Below are positions 7,087 to 13,856 of a DNA stretch of 18,970 bases, one piece after another. The stretch spans positions 1-18,970 of the forward strand of contig CAYNGH010000053.1 in the NCBI GenBank assembly GCA_964396845.1, read 5' to 3'. The notes beneath the pieces were generated by a model. That model searched no databases. It had not been told where the DNA came from and saw only the letters and a program-made list of their open reading frames with translations. The translations under genes were made by a program, and so were the position numbers. Origin of the DNA: CAYNGH01 sp964396845 (lineage in GTDB: Bacteria > Vulcanimicrobiota > JAJTBE01 > CAYNGH01). The first letter of the stretch is position 1, and every line of letters begins with the position of its first letter.

Positions 7087-7974
7087 TTATGGCCCGTAAG
7101 TCCCCGGGCCGGAATCCTGGGTTGGTGAGGGTGAGGGTTTCGGCTGGCTGTCGGGGCCATAGGGTGAGGAAGAAACCGACGGCCTGACCGCAGCAGAACC
7201 CGGACCCGAAGGCCGGGCAACTTTCATATCCTGCATCTGCCGGGTGAGCCTTTGTATGCGGTCGTCGGTGTCGGGGTGGGTGGAAAACCAAGTGGCCACA
7301 TTGCCTCCGTCCCTGCCCTTGCTGATTTTCTGAAGCCGTTCCAGAAATAAGACCATGCCCCATGGGTTGTATCCGGCTTTCCAGGTATAGTATGCCCCGG
7401 CATTGTCTGCCTCAAATTCATACTCCCTGGAATAACCCCGATCCAGCAGAAGATGAGCCACTTGGGTTGACAGCTGGACAGCACCGCTTTTCCCCCTGGT
7501 TGCCAACTGCAATACCAGGGCAATGCCCAGGTTCCTTTCAAGCTGGCGCATCGAATGACGTTTTGCCGCGTGAGCAATCTCATGACCCAGGACATTGGCC
7601 AGCTCCATCTCGGAGATTCCTGAATCCATCAAACCCCTGGTCACATAGACAAAACCGCCGGGCAGTGCGAAGGCGTTGACCATCTTGGTGTTTAAAACCC
7701 TGAACTGATAATCCAGCTCCGGACGATCCGAATGCTTTGCAACCTTCAAGCCGATGGAGCGGATTTTATCGAGCCATGCTTTATTGTTATAAACTCCATA
7801 TTGAGCCTCGATTTTCCGGGCAGTTTCTGTTCCCAGTTCCCTTTCCTGAGAGTCTGAAATCAGCTGAAACTGCTGGGCATAAACTCCCCCGGCAACTGTA
7901 GCATTAATAAAAATTAAAAGCAGGACCAACATAATGGTGATCCTGCATTTATTTATTGCTGTCCCTTGAATCAT
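7087..7974 (-). CDS. Exported M48-family zinc metalloprotease (BepA/LoiP-like)
   Basis: A peptidase expected outside the cytoplasmic membrane, in the group that in E. coli degrades or chaperones misassembled envelope proteins. The N-terminal signal sequence has hydrophobic core IMLVLLLIFINATVAGG, with likely cleavage after VYA (residue 33). The zinc site is HEIAH (131-135), with Glu186 in REYEFEAD as probable third ligand. Supporting motifs are ALPGGFVYVTRGLM and the typical FSTHPDTDDRIQRL near 230-243. The last ~40 residues are a Pro/Ser/Gly tail with SPYGP and TYGP repeats and no recognisable domain. No lipobox is visible. ATG 7974 follows GGGAGGT at good spacing. Its place just before the sigma/anti-sigma pair fits an envelope-quality-control role, but no substrate can be read from the sequence. 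Confidence 0.92.
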   Translation of the reverse strand: MIQGTAINKCRITIMLVLLLIFINATVAGGVYAQQFQLISDSQERELGTETARKIEAQYGVYNNKAWLDKIRSIGLKVAKHSDRPELDYQFRVLNTKMVNAFALPGGFVYVTRGLMDSGISEMELANVLGHEIAHAAKRHSMRQLERNLGIALVLQLATRGKSGAVQLSTQVAHLLLDRGYSREYEFEADNAGAYYTWKAGYNPWGMVLFLERLQKISKGRDGGNVATWFSTHPDTDDRIQRLTRQMQDMKVARPSGPGSAAVRPSVSSSPYGPDSQPKPSPSPTQDSGPGTYGP

Positions 7975-8061
7975 TGTCCGACCTCCCTGATGGGTTGATT
8001 ACCCTGTGATAAGTTTTGCCTGTACACTATAACAGGTTTCTCCGGGAAAACATTCCCCTTA

Positions 8062-8119
8062 CTTGTCGCAAGGCATCGGGCCGGTATTTCTGTTGTGCCG
8101 GGAAACCTTCCCCGACAAG
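8062..8119 (-). other. Inverted repeat in the M48 protease leader
   Basis: The 174-base gap 7975-8148 between the acidic membrane protein and the protease has no convincing gene. It holds CTTGTCG (8062-8068) and CGACAAG (8113-8119), exact complements 44 bases apart, with additional CCGG-rich sequence in between that could pair internally. No T-tract or recognised riboswitch is present. It may be a structured leader or may be chance. Confidence 0.3.
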
Positions 8120-8148
8120 GCTTTGGTTGATGTTCTGGTGATTCCTTT

Positions 8149-8817
8149 TCAGGAATGATCCTCAACATCCTCATGATCTGCAGGGGGAACATCCTCGTGG
8201 TCATCTTCGGTGTCCACCGGCTCCCCGTCAGAGTCGTCAGAGTCCATGTCCATTGGCTCCTCGTGGGTGTCGGCAGGTTCGTCTTCTTTTACTTCACCGT
8301 CGGCAGGTTCCTCCAGGTCAGTTTTTTCTTCCGGCTCCAGGGGCTTCCTGACGGTGCGAACCAGCTTGGCGATCTTGCCGATGTTGGTGTCCTTGTATCT
8401 GACAGTGACATACTTGCCTACTTCCAGCTTCTTGTCGGGAAGGGCAATCCGTGTGCCTTTGTTGATTATAAAGGTTTCCAGCTGACCCTCGGCGGTTCTG
8501 ATTTCCAGCTCCCGGATCATGTCGTCAGGATCCTTGGCATCTTCTGTTTTTTCACCCTCGGCAGGCTCACCCTCGGCAGGCTCGCCTTCGGCAGGTTCAC
8601 CCTCGGCAATCTCACCCTCGGCAGGTTCACCCTCGATGGCGGGGGCCTTTTCTCTGACTGACACGATGAAACCGGAGAAGCTCTTTCCCATAAAGATTCC
8701 AGGAATATCAGGGAAGGTCACGTCAGAATACTGGGCAAAAATTATTCCGCCCACAAAGGCAAAGATGATGACCACAATAAGGAGAATACCGTATGCAATT
8801 ACTCTCTTTTTGTTCAT
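8149..8817 (-). CDS. Acidic single-span membrane protein with EGEPA pentapeptide repeats
   Basis: No family recognised. The 222-residue product has a basic start (MNKKR), one membrane span at about 7-27 (AYGILLIVVIIFAFVGGIIF) and a short linker. Near-perfect (EGEPA)n pentapeptide repeats follow at about 61-90. A compact ~55-residue segment with GTRIALPDKKLEVGKYVTV and RYKDTNIGKIAKLVRTV resembles the small beta-rich domains of exported proteins. An extremely acidic tail rich in Asp, Glu, His and Pro runs from about 160. Topology is probably N-in with the repeats and acidic tail exported. The tail could bind cations or basic partners, which is inference only. ATG 8817 is preferred to an in-frame GTG at 8826 because AAAGGG lies at the right distance from it. 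Confidence 0.75.
   Translation of the reverse strand: MNKKRVIAYGILLIVVIIFAFVGGIIFAQYSDVTFPDIPGIFMGKSFSGFIVSVREKAPAIEGEPAEGEIAEGEPAEGEPAEGEPAEGEKTEDAKDPDDMIRELEIRTAEGQLETFIINKGTRIALPDKKLEVGKYVTVRYKDTNIGKIAKLVRTVRKPLEPEEKTDLEEPADGEVKEDEPADTHEEPMDMDSDDSDGEPVDTEDDHEDVPPADHEDVEDHS
8551..8640 (-). repeat. 15-bp tandem repeat (minisatellite) coding for EGEPA
   Basis: Five consecutive 15-base units read on the + strand as (T/C)TC(A/G)CC(C/T)TCGGCA(G/A)(G/T), starting at 8551, 8566, 8581, 8596 and 8611. A sixth, degenerate unit starts at 8626. The unit length is a multiple of three, so copy-number change keeps the frame and would alter only the length of the linker after the membrane span. Confidence 0.9.
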
Positions 8818-8842
8818 TTTTTTCACCCTTTCAATATTTTTC

Positions 8843-8864
8843 CGGCAGTTTCTGCCGATTTTTT
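8843..8864 (+). terminator. Terminator-shaped hairpin in antisense orientation between two minus-strand genes
   Basis: CGGCAG (8843-8848) and CTGCCG (8852-8857) pair around TTT, followed by A and six Ts (8859-8864) on the + strand. Both flanking genes are on the - strand, where the same hairpin is followed by GAAAAA and would not terminate. It could stop antisense transcription or serve as an mRNA-processing stem in the intergenic region. A second small dyad (CGGTA / TACCG) lies at 8880-8894. Confidence 0.45.
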
Positions 8865-8912
8865 CTTATCATCAACTGACGGTAATAAATACCGGCAGGG
8901 AGGCCTGGTTTG

Positions 8913-10085
8913 TCAGACTTTTGTCCCGCATTCGGCACAGAACCTGGCTCCCTGGGCCAGCTTCGCACTGCATCCGGGACAAACTCCACCAGGAGATTCC
9001 AGAGATTTTCCGCACTCACCGCAGAATTTGCCTCCCACCACCTGGGCCCCGCAGTGGGGGCAACTGACCTTGGGGGGAGCCATGCTCTGGCCACAGTTGG
9101 GACAGAACTTTGAACCTTCTGCCACGGGGTTCTGACAGCCGGCGCAGGCAACCATGCGGGCCTGAGGAGTGGCGACTCCTGCCGGCGGTTGAGCCTGCTG
9201 GGATACTCCCATGGGTTGTCCTCCCATGGCTCCTGACATGGCGTTTTGCATCATCTGGGGCATCATCATACCCATTCCCAGCCCCATACCTGCATTCATA
9301 GGATCACCACCGCCCCCGGAGGGCTTTGCCGCCATATCTCCGATGGCGTTGGCAGTCTTATACTGCATGAACGTGCCCATATCCCCCAGGGCACCCATTT
9401 TGGTTCTCTCCTTGAAGGCTTCCTGAACATCTTCAGGGACAGAAACATTGGATATGAAGAAATCACGGATTTCCATTCCATATTTGTCGAAATCTTCCTT
9501 GAGCAGGAACTTCATGGCACCGGAAAATTCCACCAGGTTACTGCGGATCTTGAAATAAGTCTTGAACTGGGTCCCCAGGAGATCGTTGAAATGCATCATT
9601 ATGGCAGACTTGAGATCCCTGGTGACATCATCTTCCAAGACCTCGCCCCGGGTCTTGACCCAGTTGGTAACAAAGAGCATGGGGTCTGCAATTTTTATGG
9701 TGTATTCGCCAAATGCCCGCAGGGAAACAATGCCCAACTTTTCATCCTCGAAGTCGATGGGTGTTGGGGTTCCCCACTTGCCCCGGACAACAGAACCGGT
9801 GTTGACAAACACAACCTCTGCTGTGAAGGGAGTCTGGCCTCCACTGGTAACCTTGGCAATCAAATCCTTCAGGAATGGAACATTGTTGGTGGTCAGGGTG
9901 TGACGGCCAGGATCAAAGGTCCCCAGGGCCCTGCCGTCTTTGTAGAAAACCGCAGTCTGGGACTGATGAACCACCAGCTGGGCCCCGTATTGGATGTCAG
10001 CTCCACTCTGGGGCTCCTTGTGGGCAAGGACCTTACCGCTGGGATCCTCATACTTGATTATGTCGATGAGTCTTTTTGAAGCCAT
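8913..10085 (-). CDS. SPFH-domain protein with three C-terminal zinc ribbons (YdjI-like)
   Basis: SPFH/prohibitin-type scaffold of the soluble, membrane-associated YdjI group (COG4260 type). The N-terminal ~230 residues are the SPFH part, with LIDIIKYEDPSGKVLAHK at the start, then VVHQSQTAVFYKDGRALGTF, FGEYTIKIADPMLFVTN and a helical RDFFISNVSVPEDVQEAF segment. A Gly/Met/Gln-rich linker follows at about 255-310. Three C-x2-C ... C-x2-C ribbons come next: Cys314/317/328/331, Cys342/345/355/358 and Cys369/372/383/386. There is no membrane span. Homologues usually show fewer ribbons as far as I recall. The start codon is 3 bases after the stop of the upstream 174-aa gene, with GGGGGTGG inside that gene's end as ribosome binding site, so the two are translationally coupled. 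The Bacillus homologue acts with a PspA-like partner in membrane stress; here the partners differ. Confidence 0.9.
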   Translation of the reverse strand: MASKRLIDIIKYEDPSGKVLAHKEPQSGADIQYGAQLVVHQSQTAVFYKDGRALGTFDPGRHTLTTNNVPFLKDLIAKVTSGGQTPFTAEVVFVNTGSVVRGKWGTPTPIDFEDEKLGIVSLRAFGEYTIKIADPMLFVTNWVKTRGEVLEDDVTRDLKSAIMMHFNDLLGTQFKTYFKIRSNLVEFSGAMKFLLKEDFDKYGMEIRDFFISNVSVPEDVQEAFKERTKMGALGDMGTFMQYKTANAIGDMAAKPSGGGGDPMNAGMGLGMGMMMPQMMQNAMSGAMGGQPMGVSQQAQPPAGVATPQARMVACAGCQNPVAEGSKFCPNCGQSMAPPKVSCPHCGAQVVGGKFCGECGKSLESPGGVCPGCSAKLAQGARFCAECGTKV

Positions 10086-10088
10086 GGA

Positions 10089-10613
10089 TTATTCCACCCC
10101 CTTGAGAAGTTTCTGACGGCCGTCAATCATCCGGTCGAGATTCTTGACCGCCTTCTCCACATCCCTGAGCCGGGCCTTGGGATTCCCTTCCTCCATATCG
10201 AGTGAACCCTCAAGTCCCAGGATGGCCTCGGAAATGCTTTCGATGGAATTTACCATTGTCAGATCATATTCATATATCTGGTCCAGCTCTTGGGTGTCAA
10301 TCTTTACCGATGCAAATAAAGAGGAATAGCCGTACTCGGCATGCTCGATACGATCCGCCACCTTGTCCAGAAGCTTGGAAACCCGATCCACCTCGCCGAT
10401 GAGCATAATGTTGCCGGATCTCATCATTTCCTGTCCCGCATCCCCCAGCCTGCTTTTTGCCTCGCCGATGGATCGGGCCATGAATTTTCTCTGAAGCTGA
10501 TCTGCGTTGCGGGATTGCTCCCGGCTTTTGTATCCCTCAAAACCGGGGATTTTCCGCATCAGCTTTTCCAGCGCGTTTTCCCCGTCAAGGATTTTTTCCC
10601 TCAGGTGATCCAA
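10089..10613 (-). CDS. Helical protein of unknown function coupled to the SPFH gene
   Basis: No family recognised. The 174 residues are charged and almost entirely helical by composition. There are heptad-like stretches (DHLREKILDGENALEKLMRK; DRVSKLLDKVADRIEHAEYG; DVEKAVKNLDRMIDGRQKLL), no membrane span, no signal sequence and no Cys. The middle contains EYGYSSLFASVKIDTQELDQ. The start is TTG 10613, preceded by AGGGAGGGG with good spacing. Coupling to the SPFH gene (3-base gap) suggests the two proteins form a complex. By position it is the equivalent of the helical partners found next to YdjI-type SPFH genes, but sequence similarity to PspA is not apparent. Confidence 0.82.
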   Translation of the reverse strand: MDHLREKILDGENALEKLMRKIPGFEGYKSREQSRNADQLQRKFMARSIGEAKSRLGDAGQEMMRSGNIMLIGEVDRVSKLLDKVADRIEHAEYGYSSLFASVKIDTQELDQIYEYDLTMVNSIESISEAILGLEGSLDMEEGNPKARLRDVEKAVKNLDRMIDGRQKLLKGVE

Positions 10614-10648
10614 TATTTTCCCCTCCCTCTATGTGACCGGTTAAAACA

Positions 10649-10671
10649 TCCGGATTGTTTCTGGATCCGGA
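10649..10671 (-). other. Hairpin in the gap upstream of the 174-aa gene
   Basis: TCCGGAT (10649-10655) and ATCCGGA (10665-10671) are exact complements with a 9-base loop. They lie in the 156-base gap 10614-10769 between the coiled-coil gene and the 174-aa gene. On the - strand it is not followed by a T-run, so read-through is expected. It may be a processing or regulatory stem. Confidence 0.35.
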
Positions 10672-10769
10672 GCCAGATTATTCGAAACTGCCTTGATATT
10701 GTTTCCCCGGATCCTTCAGGAATCCTGCCCGACAGCAAAAATGGCCACCAAGGCCAGGCAGGAACGTTC

Positions 10770-11759
10770 TTATTCTTCCTGCAGATTCTTGTTTTTAGAG
10801 GATTTGACATTCTCCTGGCTTTCAGAATCCCCGGCTTCGTCAATCCCGTTTTTTCCTCGGGCAATTTGTGATTTTAATATTTCGATTTCCTGGTTCTTTT
10901 TACGGATCGCTTCGTCCATCTGGGATATGTGATGCATGTTTTTTTCCAGGGTCTGCTCATGGGTCGATTCCAACTGGGATAACCGCAGGGAAAGGGCGTC
11001 CTTTTTCTTGTGAAGCTCAGCAAGTCTTGCCGCCATATCCAGACGATCTGCCTCTGCCTGACGACGGCCCCACTGGGCATCTTCCAGCTTCTCCCTGAGG
11101 TTTTCCACCTCCAGAGAATTGTCGCTTTTCTGCTGATCCAGCTGTTCTGACAGCTTGGAGTTGTTCTTTTTTAAATGCTCGAACTGTTCTTCCAGCTGGG
11201 AAACCCTGGCCTGGGCTTCGTCCCAGGAGGTCTTGTGGAAATCGTTGGAGGCAGAAAGCTCTTTGATTCTATCATCAAGATTCTGTATCTGTTCCTTGTT
11301 GTTCCGGTTCTGCTCCTGTTCCTGAATCAGCCAGGTTTCCACCTGGTTCCGTGCCCGTTTTTCCTCGGATAGAAGGGTTTCCGCCTTCAGCCGATCCTGC
11401 TGTTCCCCGTTGAGCCTCTGGCGGGTTTCCTCCAGCAGTGATCGCAACTCGCCGATTCGGGCGATAACTTCACCAGGAGGTACCGGAAGACGGTCAAGAT
11501 CCCGGCGGGCATCGAGATACCCCTTTTGAACCTTGGCCAGCTCTTCCAAGGCATGGCGAAGCTCCCGCTCCAGCTGACGGCGCTCCCGTTCCCACTGGAT
11601 CCTGACCCGGTCAAAATATGACAGGGGAATATAATCCCCAAAGCTGGAATTGCCCATGCCACAGCTCTTACGGCGGATACTGGCACGGCGGGGCCTGTCT
11701 TTGAGGACGCCCCGGACTTCCCGGAGAAAATTTTTTTCACAGTCCATGTTTTTTTTCAT
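10770..11759 (-). CDS. Long coiled-coil protein
   Basis: No family recognised. A basic, non-coiled N-terminus (about 1-50, with RPRRASIRRKSC and GDYIPLSYFDRV) is followed by a nearly continuous coiled coil from about 52 to 310. Typical stretches are WERERRQLERELRHALEELA, LEEQFEHLKKNNSKLSEQLD and LSLRLSQLESTHEQTLEKN. A proline break (LDRLPVPPGEV, about 88-98) splits a short N-terminal coil from the main rod. The tail is short and charged. There is no membrane span or signal sequence, so it is cytoplasmic or peripheral. ATG 11759 follows a G-run at usable spacing; ATG 11657 (MGNSSFG) is an alternative start. Such rods serve as scaffolds or spacers. The position beside an SPFH scaffold gene suggests a structural partner, which is inference. 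Confidence 0.8.
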   Translation of the reverse strand: MKKNMDCEKNFLREVRGVLKDRPRRASIRRKSCGMGNSSFGDYIPLSYFDRVRIQWERERRQLERELRHALEELAKVQKGYLDARRDLDRLPVPPGEVIARIGELRSLLEETRQRLNGEQQDRLKAETLLSEEKRARNQVETWLIQEQEQNRNNKEQIQNLDDRIKELSASNDFHKTSWDEAQARVSQLEEQFEHLKKNNSKLSEQLDQQKSDNSLEVENLREKLEDAQWGRRQAEADRLDMAARLAELHKKKDALSLRLSQLESTHEQTLEKNMHHISQMDEAIRKKNQEIEILKSQIARGKNGIDEAGDSESQENVKSSKNKNLQEE

Positions 11760-11839
11760 AAGAACCCCCCACAGCGGTGAACATGATTTCGCCGCATCTT
11801 TATTAATACCCTTCCGGGAGAATCAGCCCCGGATCATCG

Positions 11840-12052
11840 TCAGTTCTGCATGGAACGGGGCCAGTTGACTATTTCGATTTTCTGGGGCCAGGTGGTCCTG
11901 ATATCTGTGACCCGGACTTCCATCCTGTCCGATGCGTCCACCGGGGAAGGATTTACTGCCTGGGTGAAGATAGGTGTCACGGCGTTGAGCAACAGGGCAA
12001 AAGCTATGACCGTGAGAATGAATTTGGTGTAGCTGTCCACTTCCAGTTTCAT
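11840..12052 (-). CDS. Small single-span membrane protein (70 aa)
   Basis: MKLEVDSYTKFILTVIAFAL begins a 70-residue protein with one hydrophobic span at about 10-31, then a polar exported tail containing DRMEVRVTDIRTTWPQKIEI. A very good ribosome binding site (GGAGGAGAATC-ATG) supports translation. Small proteins starting M-K-x-x-x-D-x-Y-T-K followed by one span are, as I recall, widespread in bacteria and of unknown function; I cannot check this here. It is the first gene of the minus-strand block, with 80 bases to the coiled-coil gene. Confidence 0.8.
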   Translation of the reverse strand: MKLEVDSYTKFILTVIAFALLLNAVTPIFTQAVNPSPVDASDRMEVRVTDIRTTWPQKIEIVNWPRSMQN

Positions 12053-12131
12053 GATTCTCCTCCAGAATAATAAGATTTTATATCCATATATGTTAATAAC
12101 TAACGGGAAATTTCCTGTATGGTTTGACTTT

Positions 12132-12159
12132 TTGACTGCCGGGGCAGGTTATTTATAAA
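12132..12159 (+). promoter_or_regulatory. Candidate sigma-70 promoter for the yggS-sepF transcript
   Basis: TTGACT (12132-12137) and TATAAA (12154-12159) are separated by 16 bases. A second TTGACT lies eight bases upstream (12124-12129), and a perfect TATAAT follows at 12165-12170 without a well-spaced -35. This is prediction from consensus only. Confidence 0.4.
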
Positions 12160-12267
12160 GCCTGTATAATATCAACCAGAGATTTTAGTAAAAATTACCG
12201 CCGGGACCTGCCCAGGGGACAAGAGTTACTCAGAGTTGAGCTTAGATAGATGAGTGTTTTTTGCAAA

Positions 12268-12581
12268 CCCAAATATCATCGAAATAATATCTGACCACCA
12301 ATAGAATGGAAACAAATGTCTTCTTCTATGAAAATTCATCAGATCATGCAAAAAAAGTAATGGTAAGAATTGCAAATGCTTGTCATTACCTGATTTGGGG
12401 ATTTTTGAGGGGAGGCGGGAGAAGCCGGACTTGGCAGGTGACGCAGGTGACATTGAAACTTGACTTGAATCAGCCCGATGATGGACGATTACCGAGAAAT
12501 TCAATCCCGACTCATATCCCCCGGTTTTAAACCGGGTCATAAAAACGGTTTCCCCGAAAACAAAAATGAGTAAATCCTGAG
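12268..12581 (+). repeat. Dispersed repeat, copy B (upstream of yggS)
   Basis: Same orientation and order as 1-212: CCCAAATATCATCGAAA at the left, CTTCTTCTATGAAAATT in the middle and AAAAATGAGTAAATCCTGA at the right. Relative to copy A it carries about 115 extra bases (roughly 12421-12540), including the palindrome CCCGGTTT-T-AAACCGGG (12520-12536). The hairpin at 12357-12389 matches 90-126 of copy A. Two changes in its left arm turn A-T and C-G pairs into G-T and T-G, which pair in + strand RNA but not in minus-strand RNA. Confidence 0.75.
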
Positions 12582-12597
12582 GGGAGTTGAATCGATT

Positions 12598-13305
12598 GTG
12601 GAGGATTCCGCAGACTTTATTTTATATAATATCAGGGAAGTGAAAGACAGGATAAAACTGGCCGCGGGCAGGGCAGGGACGGACCCCGGAAGCATAACTC
12701 TGATGGCAGTGAGCAAGACCCACCCGGCAGAATATATTGAAACTGCTCACAGGGGAGGGATCTCAGACTTCGGCGAGAGTTTTGCCCAAGAGGCCAAAGA
12801 AAAGGTGGATCAGGTGGATCTTCCGGTAAAATGGCATTTTGTGGGCCACCTGCAAAAAAACAAGGTTCGCCCGGTGGTGGAACGCTTTGATATGATCCAG
12901 TCGGTGGACTCCATGGGGCTTCTGGCAAGGATAGACAAAGTCGCCCGTCAACTGGGCAAAATCATGGAAGTACTCCTGCAGGTAAACCTGACCGGGGAAG
13001 AGAGCAAATATGGTCTTGACCCCGGGGATGTGAAGGAAATTCTTGGCCGGGGGGAAACCCTTGAAAATGTGAAGATTCAGGGATTGATGCTGATCCCTCC
13101 ATATTATGATGATCCATGGAAGAACCGGGGGAATTTTGCGGCAATGAGAGAACTGGCCCAAGAGATTGACCGGCAGGGTTATGCCAATTGGAGCAACCGG
13201 TACCTGTCCATGGGAATGACCGATGATTTCGAAGTGGCCATCAGCGAAGGGTCCAACATGATCCGGGTGGGAAGGGCCATTTTCGGAACAAGAAGGAGGA
13301 AATGA
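12598..13305 (+). CDS. yggS: YggS/PLPBP family pyridoxal-phosphate homeostasis protein
   Basis: Single-domain PLP-binding barrel protein, involved in PLP and amino-/keto-acid homeostasis, without established enzyme activity. Lys40 in ITLMAVSKTHP is the Schiff-base lysine. Other family marks are FGESFAQEAKEK (usual FGEN, here Ser), WHFVGHLQKNKVR, MIQSVDS, VNLTGEESKYGL, and the phosphate-binding LSMGMTDDFEVAISEGSNMI with VRVGRAIFG-like ending. The length of 235 residues is normal. The start is GTG 12598 with GGGGAG 11 bases upstream, a rather long spacing. It is followed after one base by sepF, the same arrangement as ylmE-ylmF of Firmicutes, so the pair is an operon. Confidence 0.95.
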   Translation: MEDSADFILYNIREVKDRIKLAAGRAGTDPGSITLMAVSKTHPAEYIETAHRGGISDFGESFAQEAKEKVDQVDLPVKWHFVGHLQKNKVRPVVERFDMIQSVDSMGLLARIDKVARQLGKIMEVLLQVNLTGEESKYGLDPGDVKEILGRGETLENVKIQGLMLIPPYYDDPWKNRGNFAAMRELAQEIDRQGYANWSNRYLSMGMTDDFEVAISEGSNMIRVGRAIFGTRRRK

Positions 13306-13306
13306 A

Positions 13307-13771
13307 ATGTCCTCGGGTATATTTGGCAAGGTTAAGAAATTTTTTGCAATGGAAAGCGATGAACTGGAGTTTGACTCTGCTCAGTCCCTGGAGTTGCAGA
13401 GCATTGCGGACAGTCAGCCGGGCTACTCCAGAGAACAGTCCCAGGGGCCTCCCATAGCCCCGTCCCTTCCCAAGGGAGCTGCCAGAAAACAGGAGATAGT
13501 GGTCTTCCAGCCGGGAACTTTTAACGAAGCCCAGCAGGTAGCCGAGCATATAAAGGCCCACAAGGTTGTGGTGATAAATATGAAACGTACCGACAAGGAT
13601 CTGTCCAAGCGGATCATTGACTTTCTGTCGGGGATTAACTATGCTGTTGACGGCCATGTTCAAAAGATTGCCGACAATATTTTTCTGTTTGCCCCTGCTC
13701 ATATCGAAGTCACCATGGTTGATGAGGCGGAGTCCTCGGTTACCGGAGAGCCCCTGTTCTCCCGTCGGTAA
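13307..13771 (+). CDS. sepF: Cell division protein SepF
   Basis: Cytoplasmic FtsZ-tethering protein of the Z-ring, found in Gram-positives, cyanobacteria and several other phyla lacking parts of the proteobacterial divisome. The N-terminal amphipathic membrane-targeting helix is MSSGIFGKVKKFFAM. A variable linker (about 18-60) leads to the SepF core: EIVVFQPGTFNEAQQVAEHI, KVVVINMKRTDKDLSKRIID, FLSGINYAVDGHVQKIADNI and FLFAPAHIEV. At 154 residues it has the normal length. AGGAGG (13294-13299) inside the end of yggS serves ATG 13307, so translation is likely coupled to yggS. Confidence 0.95.
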   Translation: MSSGIFGKVKKFFAMESDELEFDSAQSLELQSIADSQPGYSREQSQGPPIAPSLPKGAARKQEIVVFQPGTFNEAQQVAEHIKAHKVVVINMKRTDKDLSKRIIDFLSGINYAVDGHVQKIADNIFLFAPAHIEVTMVDEAESSVTGEPLFSRR

Positions 13772-13856
13772 CAGGAAATCACCCCGGAAGTGCCGATTAA
13801 TCCTGTGATTACTCCGGTTCTTCTGTTTCAGACTATTCAGGAATTCAACTGCATAA

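Larger units (their letters stand above)
12053..12597. other. Intergenic region between divergent gene blocks (545 bases)
   Basis: Contains, left to right, the minus-strand gene's ribosome binding site, an AT-rich stretch with TATATCCATATATG, a plausible + strand promoter at 12132-12159, repeat copy B (12268-12581) and the yggS ribosome binding site. No protein-coding frame here looks genuine; a 104-codon minus-strand frame across the repeat lacks a start site and coding character. If the promoter is real, yggS has a leader of more than 400 bases containing the whole repeat. Confidence 0.7.

Noticed and set aside
7971..8204. 77-codon minus-strand frame ending in an ATGA overlap with the M48 gene
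   Set aside because: It overlaps the acidic protein's coding end. Its composition is not protein-like, it lacks a ribosome binding site, and the overlap is probably chance.
8519..9067. 182-codon + strand frame rich in SPSAG repeats
   Set aside because: It is the complement of the EGEPA repeat region and crosses two real minus-strand genes.
11813..11833. TCCGGG / CCCGGA dyad between the 70-aa and coiled-coil genes as a terminator
   Set aside because: Only six pairs, and the minus-strand sequence after it (AAGGGTATTAATAAAG) has no T-tract.
12226..12540. 104-codon minus-strand frame across repeat copy B
   Set aside because: Not preserved in repeat copy A, no ribosome binding site, and composition unlike a protein.
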